64,000 nt of DNA from Gnetum montanum (lineage: Eukaryota > Streptophyta > Gnetopsida > Gnetales > Gnetaceae), in contig MNCI01035815.1 of assembly GCA_015680685.1 (NCBI GenBank), forward strand, positions 135,453 through 199,452, written 5' to 3'. The position numbers and the translations under genes were made by a program. Below the pieces are notes generated by a model. That model did not search any database. It was given only the letters and a program-made list of their open reading frames with translations, and was not told the DNA's origin. Below, in pieces: positions 55,941 through 64,000 of this stretch (its first letter is position 1; every line of letters begins with the position of its first letter).

Positions 55941-56689
55941 TAGTTGGAGGTCTATAATAAATCAAGTGGACATGGAAAAGAAAATAGATCAAGATATGAA
56001 GGTGGACAAAGATAAAGTAGATGCATAGTGGGAGACAAAAATTCTTAAGCTCAAAACATATTGACAAAATTTGCAAAGACTTTGCCTACAAACAAGGATA
56101 GTATTTTGGAAATAGAAAAACATGTGGAATTGTTGGAATAGAAGTTCATATTTTCAAATAATGTAGATGGATTGCTAAGTGAAAAAAGATTGTCTAGTTG
56201 AAATAGTCCTATCAAATGTTCTACCCAAAAGCTTTCTAAGCCTAACTATGCAAGAAAAGTCACCCCTGAGGGTGAGGATACTATTCCTTTGCTTATCTAT
56301 GGTTAATAAAATACTTTACATTGTGTTCTTTTTATTTTAATCAATTTTGTTTTACTTGCAGATTGGAGTGTAGATGGCCAACTGAATCATGGACAGTCCT
56401 CTAATCTCGTGTCTACCTTGAACCAGTACCTCATTAGATGGCAATGTTGTCAATGTATTTTTGGTTCAACATCCTTGGAAAGCAAACTACGATTGGAAAA
56501 TATTATGTATTTGTTATTCATTACTTGACAACATGTTTGTCACTCTCTTTCATTGGGTCAAACAATGCTTTATTTTACTCAATTGAGTGTTGCAAAACTA
56601 TTTGTATATTGTTCATTATGGTTTCTACAATTATCCATGTACATCTGGTTTTCTTTTTTTCAATGATGTCTCGAATATTTCTTTGTTAA
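55941..56689. other. MULE 3' region, decayed coding and spacer
   Basis: Lys/Asp-rich degraded coding to about 56270, possibly the transposase tail. The ORF at 56438-56689 is hydrophobic and unrecognised. Confidence 0.4.
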
Positions 56690-57120
56690 GTACTGTGAGA
56701 ACATGCAATTTGCATATTCTCGTAGTTTTTAAATTACATGCAAGGACATATGTCACGTAGTATTATGCAGTATTTAATTTTATTAGTGTATGCAACTCAC
56801 TCCTGCTTCGCAAAATAATTCTGCTAGTACATGCGATTCGCATATCTTCATGGTTAAATTTTTTTATAGAGACCAATCCAACATAGTGCACTTCAATGCA
56901 AGTGGCACTTTCCAAGTTCAGATTGCGATTCGCATATCTTCATGGTTAAATTTTGTTACAGAAACCAATCCAACATAGTGCACTTCAATGCAAGTGGCAC
57001 TTTCCAAGTTCAAATTGCGAGTAGCAATGAATACTGTGAGATGCATTATTCTTGTTAAACTACAAGAAGTGAATTCAAGTGAGAATTGCAATTTCTATAA
57101 AATGCGAGTCACACCTCGCA
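56690..57120. repeat. Subterminal repeats with ATGCGATTCGCAT motif; 92-bp tandem duplication
   Basis: Imperfect copies of CATGCRATTYGCAT followed by ATCTTC or TTCTCGTAG recur. The unit 56832-56923 is repeated at 56924-57015. Similar CATGCGA..CACATGATCTCGTAG motifs recur at 61200-61780, as expected for the two ends of one DNA transposon. Confidence 0.6.
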
Positions 57121-57480
57121 TCACGAGGTAAATTGTAAAAAAATAAAATCAATTGGCTCGGTTTAACTTTTACTTTCACTTTCACTTTCACTTTTCACTT
57201 CCAGCAAACATCAGGCAAGAAGCAGCATCACAGGAGGTCGTAGAGTAAGTCTAGGAAGGCAGCATCACAGGAGGTCGTAGAGTAAGTCTAGGAAGGCAAC
57301 ATCAGAGGATTTCGATTCAAAGCATCAATTTTTAAAATTTGAAACAATAATGTCTAGAAGGGTAAGTGAAATCACACTAGAATTCTAAATTTTCTTATCA
57401 TTTTTCTTGTGCTAGGGTTAGCAGCAATAGTTTTCGATTTGATTAAATTAAAGAATTCTATTTTGGATACGATTTTCTCT
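57000..57480 (+). other. Second copy of the MULE leader
   Basis: Homologous to 33990-34450 in the same orientation. It contains an exact 37-bp duplication (57224-57260 and 57261-57297). It may be the 5' end of a related transposon running to about 61790. Confidence 0.6.
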
Positions 57481-57741
57481 TTAAGGAAGTCAATGATTTG
57501 AAAAAGTTTGCTAACAAAGCATTGTCCTTATCTTATTGTATCTAGAAACAAAGGTTAACACAAGAAAAATAGATTTTGTAAAAAAATTAATTCTATAAAA
57601 ATTTGGTTTTACACCTTGCATTTTCTCCTTTTGTTTTAGTTCTCTAAAGAAATATATTAATTTCACTGCTCATATTAGTCATCCCAATATGAAGTACACT
57701 TTAGTTGTGTATCCTTCAAAAGCTTAAAATGGTTCAGTATA

Positions 57742-58275
57742 GTGTTTTGGAATGGTGAAAATCCCATCTATTCAATTGGAAAGGTTTCTTGGGGGAATGC
57801 TAATTTTGGTTTCTTTCATTCTTATGTTTCCCTTCAAGTCACTAGGACTCAGACAATAGAATTTAAAGGAGTAGACAATAGTCCCACCTCAAACCCTACA
57901 GGGTTGGGCAACATTGCTCTTTATTTTTATCAAGACCTATTGAGTATCTGCGGTATAAGGGATGTTTATAAAATTCAAGAAATTATTGTTGTCTAACTGC
58001 TAATGGATTTTTCATCAAGGTTTTTAAAGCATTCTTGGTCTACCGTTAAAAATGATGTCTACAACATGATTTATGAGTTCTAGAGAATAAATACTGTTTT
58101 GAGAGAGTTGACTATCACATGGATTGCTCTTCTGCCAATGAAAGACCAAGTTTTGAATATCAAAGATTTTGGACGTATTAAACTCCATAATACTTTATAC
58201 AAAAGTATTTCACAATTTCTTGTAGTGAAACTTTGTGAAGTCATGAATTCCCCACTTGACCTAAAACTAATTTAA
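57742..58275 (+). pseudogene. L1-type LINE reverse transcriptase fragment
   Basis: After a weak N-terminal ORF (57742-57996), the frame reads MDFSSRFLKHSWSTVKNDVY and later ITWIALLPMKDQVLNIKDFG, RIKLHNTLYKSISQFLVVKL. This matches the plant L1 block pattern (FF...W..V..DV / L.PK......I.DFRPI.L....YKI..K.L). Upstream and downstream RT parts are missing. Confidence 0.7.
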
Positions 58276-59335
58276 GCATTGCTCGTATTGTACATGTTGA
58301 ATTATTTACCAAGTTCCAACACCATTGACACTCCATTTTTGGATTGTCCATTTGCTATTGGAAAGGTTTGTGCCTTACGCATATTTAGACTCTTCGCTTT
58401 GTTTTGGGTAGAGTTGACATTCAAACCTTAGTATGATATGATATTTAAAAATTAGATTAACATGCAATGGCTAACTAACACTCCTAAAAACCATGATCGA
58501 TAAGTGTGTCATATTATCATTTCTTCTTAAATGCCACTCGTATCATCAACATGAAAACTGGTGTACCCTGTGTTTACCACATGTATACATATGATTCTCT
58601 TGGTTGGAGAATTTTGAGCTTGTAATTATGTTTTGATACCATGTTAAAAAAAATGTCCTACCTGTGTATTAGCTTGCCAACAATTGCATAGACTACATTG
58701 CTTTTCAACTTTGTCATCATCATTAACCTAGCCTTATCCTAACTACATTGGGTTAGCTATATGATAATAGTCAATATCAAAATAGAAAATTATTGAGAGT
58801 TGCCTATGCTTTCATAGAAACAAACAAATTATTAAAAGCCATTTACTATTTTCTTTGCTTATTTCAAATACTATTTTTAGTATTTGATGTTATATACTAT
58901 TAATTCTACACCAGTTTTAACATTTTCATTCTTTGAGACTTAGGTTTCAACTATATATGCATGTGCACATTTCTTTGATTAAATTCTTGTCTACAGAACT
59001 TCTTTATTTGATTTTGGGAACATTCTTTATCTTTAAAACCTTTAATTACACTAGGAGTATCTTGTGTTTAAAAATATCCTATGTGCTATTTATTAAATTT
59101 CTTTAATATTGCACTAGGACTATGTGCTTGTCAGTTTAAAGAGTTTTCTTAATATTATTATTTGGGATGCTGATTTGAGATAATTATTGTTGGAAACGGA
59201 TTGGAATGATTATTAGCAGTGTAGTCATTCGATATTGCTTTTATGTTGTGATGTGAAAAGGGCAAGTCTATCGATCATTAATTATTGTTGGACAATAATG
59301 ATTTAATTGGTAACATTTGAGTTGTAATATATTTC
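58276..59335. other. AT-rich spacer with a LINE/SINE-type tail
   Basis: Around 58715-58775, CATCATCATTAACCTAGCC followed by TTATCCTAACTACATTGGGTT resembles the conserved 3' end of plant RTE/SINE elements; compare 28133-28185. Nothing else was recognised. Confidence 0.5.
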
Positions 59336-60760
59336 TATGTTGTTAGAGAGGAGCATCATCATAACTAGATTCCAGGAGGAGATCTGGCACATTGCAAGAT
59401 GCACAAGAGAGGGCACAAACATAGGGAAGATATCCTATAGGCTCTTAGGCTTTTGGATGAAATGCTGCTAGAGAGTAGGAGCAGGAGGCATATTGGCATG
59501 CACAGGAGACATTAGCATGTTAGGAATGGCAAATAAGAGAGGTGAAACTCATATTAGACCCCTTGTAGAGTTCAAGGAACTTCTGCACCTTGATGCACCT
59601 TATTTGACTTAAGATGCTTAACAAGCTTTCTAAACATTGTCTTAATGTCGTTGTCATCAAAGATCTTGATTACTATGAGGAGGAGGCTCATCAGTTCTAT
59701 GTGGCATATCATCAAGGATCACCTATCTCGAAGGTGGTTGAGATTGGTGACTCTGCCTATACACTTATGGACCAGATCTTGGGGTAGGTACTCAACATGG
59801 CAGTTGGTCCACAGCAAGAGCATTTTATGACTGCCTCCTCAGAGTGAAAAAAAAAATCTGCTGAGCAAGATGCCTAAGGTGGAGACTGATGAGATAGGAT
59901 GGCCCTACATGAACTTTAGCCCACAACAAAGAGTTCTCATTAGGGTAATTCACACAAGCCTCTTGGCTATCACACATCACACTCATGTGATGTCATTCAC
60001 CCTTATGGTCCTACTAGATTTAGAGGGGGGACTATTCACTAAACTATCCCCACATTATCATGAGGTGAATGGAGAATGTCAACAGAGATGTTGTTGCAAT
60101 GCCTTTCCCATCAGTCGTGTCTACTCTTTTTAGGCATTGGCAAATTCCAAAACTTAAGGTTAATGATAGAGAGGTCCAAGTTTTTGGTGAGGATGAGCTA
60201 CCAAGTTTGGGGTATGCATTCTACACCTAGCACATCCCTAAGACACAACTCAATGATCTCACTTAACTCTTAAACCTGCATGTTCCAAGAGAGGTTGATA
60301 AGGTTGATTGGGATTAGTTTTATCAACACAACGAGGACACGCAAGCACCTGTTAATCTTGGCCAACAGCAACAGTAGTTTGGAGATGGAGCAGCATTATT
60401 TACCTACTTAGAGGTAATGGAGGATAAGTTGATTGCTTGCATGGATGCCATGTAGTCAAAGATGAGTCATCATTTCAGACAAGTGGACAGGAGGCTTACC
60501 CGCTTATTTGTAAATGTTCAATCATTGGATAAATACTCATCTAAACATTTTCAATCATTGCATGGGTCCTCTAGTTCAATGGCAATGGAGGATATTTTTG
60601 ACCCCATATTCATTAAGATGATCACTCCGATCCATGACTCAGAGGTAGGACCATCAAGAATAGCTAAAATGGAGGAGCATCCAGTCCCTGAGGTCAATGA
60701 TACTATCATTGAGATAGATTTTATGCAGATTGATGCTTCAAATGAAGCCTAAGATAACAT
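59336..60760 (+). pseudogene. Unrecognised coding-like region
   Basis: Consecutive pieces in the plus orientation: DLDYYEEEAHQFYVAYHQGS with SKVVEIGDSAYTLMDQILG (59650-59785), IGWPYMNFSPQQRVLIRVIH (59890-59950), and the ORF at 60462-60752 with FRQVDRRLTRLF and an acidic C-terminus. GC content is above that of the flanks. The order and the coiled end recall accessory ORFs of retroelements, but no domain can be named. Confidence 0.4.
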
Positions 60761-61200
60761 TACACCAAGATTTAGTTAGACAATTATGTCTATGTATATG
60801 TAGTTAATCATAGTTACCTCTAGCATTGCTTTTTGATGATATTTATGTATTTACATGGTATCTTACTAACACTTTTTCTTTAATTAATACCATGATCCAA
60901 TGCATAATTTTTTTGTTAAATGTATTTCATTTATGTGGTATTTTAGCTTCTCTATCTATCAGTTTGCATACCTCTATTATTTTTATGCGTTAATGTTTCA
61001 AGGAATTGGAAGTATTACTTGTGATGCTAAGATTGATTCATATCAAACTATGACTTATTGGTTAAGGTTCATGGCTTACATCTTTCAATGTTATAGATTC
61101 AATTCCAATTGGTTGTTGAGATATATAAGCTTTATGCAAAAAAGATTGATTTATATCCCAAGTTTTGAAATAAGGGCATTAGATATTTTCAAATAAGGAA
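60761..61200. other. Spacer with one unassigned ORF
   Basis: The ORF at 60900-61196 is rich in Phe, Tyr and Ile and is not recognised; it is probably chance. Confidence 0.4.
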
Positions 61201-61790
61201 AGTTTGATTTTTTTATGCATTATTGACATGCGAGTAACATACAGGTGACATGTGTAATGCACTCTAAAAAATATGTACTACAAGTGACATGTGTATCATA
61301 GTGTGGTCGCAGGCCTTGTTAATGAAATAATGCTAGTTCACTACAAGCATGAATGACCTCATAGTTTGAAACCAAAACTAATTCAAAAATAGTGCTACTG
61401 ACATGCAACTCACAGTTTAGTCATAGATTTTGCAAATACTAAATTGTGATACACCTATGGATTGCATTGTACTAACACTTTCAAATTTTTTCCATGTGAT
61501 GCACTATGGCACGCATCTATTCTCATTGGAGTGAAGAAAGTGATGACATGCAAACCGTATGACATCACAATCTAATCTTCCTACAACCATGAATACCCTC
61601 ACAAACCATATCTAAAACTATGGTGGAAACAATGTTGGGAACATGCAGATCACAATCTTCTCGCAAAGTGAAATTTTTGCCATGCAATGCATTACAACAC
61701 GCATGTGCTCGTAGTGTAACTTAACAGTGCAATGACATGCGAACCACATGATCTCGTAGTTCCATTGTCCTATGACTATGAAAGCCCTTG
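61201..61790. repeat. Subterminal repeat region of a DNA transposon (inferred)
   Basis: Repeated CATGCGA/CATGCAA, CACATG and CTCGTAG words spaced 20-60 bp apart, as at 56690-57120. No exact terminal inverted repeat could be fixed. Confidence 0.45.
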
Positions 61791-62100
61791 CAGATCATGG
61801 CATTAGAGTTGGGTGATTGGTTGAAGAGAACTATTAATATGAATGATTATGTGGTGATGAAAATGGATGTTGGTGGTGTAGAGTATGAGTTGGTGCCATG
61901 GCATGTTGAGATAAGTGTCATTTGTCTTCTAGATGAGATATTTCTTGAATGCCATTATGATAATCGGAAACATGACAAATCTAGAGAGGTGAATGACTTG
62001 AAGCATAAAAACTAGTACTTGGAATGCTTCTACCTTTATGGCATACTCTAACCAGTAGGAGTTGCTACTCATTAGCGGTGGGGATGATGATTCTTCTATA
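61791..62100 (+). pseudogene. FkbM/DUF7870-like methyltransferase-family gene fragment
   Basis: The ORF at 61788-62015 reads ALELGDWLKRTINMNDYVVM, KMDVGGVEYELV and ICLLDEIFLECHYDNR. Plant proteins of the FkbM-type/DUF7870 group share WL...V...DFVVMKMDVEG, a Leu/Ile-rich region, then ICLIDE.FLECHYNRW. The Glu of DVEG is Gly here. Further on, after stops, YLECFYLYGIL and GVATH correspond to the following conserved segment. CCCTTGCAG just before the homology could be a splice acceptor. It is a broken gene piece. Confidence 0.8.
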
Positions 62101-62149
62101 CCATTATCCACATATGTAGATGATTACTATTTGGTGAGTAATGTTGAGC

Positions 62150-63887
62150 ACAACACACTATCACCCTATTCCAAGTGATCTTCAACCTCCTAATTGATCC
62201 TCTTCCTTCCAAAAGCATCAAATTGCAAGTAATTATTCCCTTCCAAAAGGTCTAGGTGCCTACTGGTAGGGACTACAGGAGGGTGCTAGTTGCACTTCCT
62301 TGCAATTACCTAGACTTGCAACTAGATGACCCTCTACCTTTCGCTTGCTAGGATCTTGAAGCAACTATACCCTTTTGGAAGGTTTGAGTGCCTTCCAATT
62401 AGGACTGCAAGAGGGTGCTAGTAGCACATGCTCACTATTTAACTAGATTTTGCAACCGAATGATCCTCTACCTTCCAAAAGGTAGGATCTCCAAGCAATT
62501 ATTCACAACGAAAAGATCTTAGTACCTACCAAATGGTTTTCAACCTTCTAGATGATCATCTTCCTTCCAGTAGCATAAAATTGTTAGCAATTGTTCCCTA
62601 TTGAAAGGTCTAGGTGCTTTCGAATAGGGACTACCAGGGGGGTGCTAGTTGCACTTTCTTGTAGCTTACTTGAACCTTGATGTTAGATGTCCCTTTTCCT
62701 TTCAGAACCTAGGATCTCCAAGCAATTATTTGCAACCAGAAGATCTTCATGACTTCTAGATGATCTTTAGCCTTTCGGATGACCCTCTTTCTTCTAATGA
62801 CATCAATTTGTTAGTAATAGTTCCCTTCTGGAAGGTCTGGGTACCTCCCAATAAGGACTGCAAGAGTGTGCTAGCTGTACTTTTGCATAGTTTACCTAGA
62901 CATGCAATTGGATGACCATTTTCCTTTTGGAAGCTAGGATCTTGGAGCAGTTGTATCCTTCCGAAAGGTTTGAATGCCTTCTAGTTGGGACTGCAAGAGG
63001 GTGCTAGTAGCACATGCTTGCAATTTAGCTAGATTTTACAACTAGATGATCTTTTGTCTTCCAAAAGCCAAGATCTCCAAGTAATTATTCACAATCAAAA
63101 TGTCTTAATGGCTTCTAGATGATCTTCAGCCTTCTAAATGATCCTCTTTTTTCAAGTAGCATCAAATTGCTAACAATTTTTCCCTGGTGTCTTCTAATAG
63201 GGACTACAGGAGGGTGCTAGCTACACTTCCATGTAGTTTACCTAGACCTACAACTGGATGACCCTGTGTCTTTCGAAAGCTAGGATCTTGGAGTAATTGT
63301 ACCCTTCGAGTGCCTTTTGAAAGCCAATATCTCTAAGCAATTATTCGCAATCGAAAGGTCTTAGTGGCTTTCAGATGATTTTTAGCCTTTTGGATGACCC
63401 TCTTCCTTCCAATAGCATCAAATTGCTAGCAATTGTTCCCTACCAAAAGGTTTGGGTACCTTCCAGTAGAGACTATGAGAGGGTGCTAGTCACACTTCCA
63501 CGTAGTTTACCTAGACCTACAACTGGATGACTTTATGCCTTTCAAAAGCTAGGATCTTGGAATAATTATACCCTTTCAAGCTAGGATCTCCAAGCAATTA
63601 TTCATAACGAAAAGATTTTAGTGGGTTTTAGATGATCTTTAGCCTTCTAAATGATCCTCTTCCTTTCGATAGCATCAAATTGCTAGCAATTGTTCCCTAC
63701 CGGAAGGTCTAGGTGCCTTTTGGTAGGAACTACGAAAGGATGCTAGCTATACTTCCACGTAGTTTACCTAGACCTACAACCAGATGATCTTGTGCCTTCT
63801 GGAAGCCAAGATCTTGGAGAAATTATACCCTTCTAGAAGGTCTAAGTGTCTTTTGGTTGGGATTGTGAAAGAGTGCTAGTAGCATGT
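62150..63887 (-). repeat. Satellite-like array, inverted relative to 30385-33010
   Basis: The landmark GGGTGCTAGT (reverse complement of ACTAGCACCC) recurs near 62278, 62410, 62639, 62861, 62996, 63208, 63479, 63736 and 63870. The same roughly 360-bp two-part unit and the same TTCC..AAGG palindromes are present. It ends where an LTR begins at 63888. Confidence 0.9.
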
Positions 63888-64000
63888 TGATGAGTGGCGA
63901 GGTACCCCTACACTCAACCATACAAAACGAGCGTCGCACGCGCGATCCGGTCGAACTCCGCAGATGGACTAGCTGTGGCACCTAGATAGTTAGCCTTAGG
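63888..64000 (-). mobile_element. LTR edge, third member of the solo-LTR family (cut by window end)
   Basis: TGATGAGTGGCGAGGTACCC matches the left edge of the solo LTR at 11354 and the reverse complement of 2562. It is inserted in a satellite unit (GTGCTAGTAGCATG). Whether it is solo or part of a full element cannot be seen. Confidence 0.9.

Larger units (their letters stand above)
33990..56690 (+). mobile_element. FAR1/MULE-type DNA transposon, split by a 19-kb insertion
   Basis: The leader (33990-34450) and transposase N-terminal half (35016-35935) lie left of the inserted retrotransposon. The C-terminal half (54911-55940) lies right of it, in the same orientation and in register. Terminal inverted repeats could not be fixed; the outer limits are approximate. 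Confidence 0.75.

Noticed and set aside
56790-56978. 62-codon ORF as a gene
   Set aside because: It spans the 92-bp tandem duplication of subterminal transposon sequence and has no domain.

Overview
The window is repeat-dominated nuclear DNA of a land plant. Evidence: plant-type Ty3/gypsy elements (Athila-like, chromodomain-bearing and Tat-like), a Ty1/copia element with a Sirevirus-like layout, an RTE-type LINE, a FAR1/MULE transposase, a CCCTAAA telomere-type repeat, and broken pieces of plant ABCG, LRR receptor kinase and FkbM/DUF7870-like genes. Long, old, heavily nested insertions with almost no intact reading frames fit a large genome such as a gymnosperm, but the taxon is inferred and not proven. 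No intact host gene, rRNA gene, tRNA gene or CRISPR array was seen.

Layout. 1-4958: Athila-like Ty3/gypsy element on the minus strand, cut by the window start and interrupted by a solo LTR (1659-2562) with a perfect 5-bp target duplication. 5686-22394: a plus-strand Ty1/copia element whose 5' LTR was hit by a minus-strand chromovirus (5765-13220, target duplication TTGTA), itself hit by a solo LTR (11354-12120, duplication ATGCT). 22555-23545: RTE LINE pieces in opposed orientation. 23546-25668: a second, truncated chromovirus (gag plus 5' LTR). 25669-29900: a tandem duplication, RTE LINE fragments and tRNA-derived SINE copies. 30385-33010: a satellite-like array with a unit of about 330-365 bp, followed by a telomere-type motif.

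33990-56690: a FAR1/MULE transposon whose transposase gene is split between the first and second catalytic Asp by a 19-kb insertion. That insertion (35942-54910, minus strand) is a non-autonomous gag-protease-RNase H retrotransposon with LTRs of about 2.9 kb. Each LTR carries, in its U3, pieces of an ABCG transporter gene and an LRR receptor kinase gene. Its interior is split again by a complete Athila-like element (39944-50143) with two 854-bp LTRs, a decayed tRNA-Asp primer site and a complete though stop-ridden gag-pol.

56690-61790: a second transposon-like region sharing its leader with the MULE, with an L1-like LINE piece and unrecognised coding-like sequence. 61791-62100: an FkbM/DUF7870-like gene fragment. 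62150-63887: the same satellite as at 30.4-33 kb, in inverted orientation. 63888-64000: the edge of another LTR of the solo-LTR family.

The genes do not form a pathway; the window records successive insertions. The most notable item is the retrotransposon family that has incorporated host gene fragments into its LTRs.
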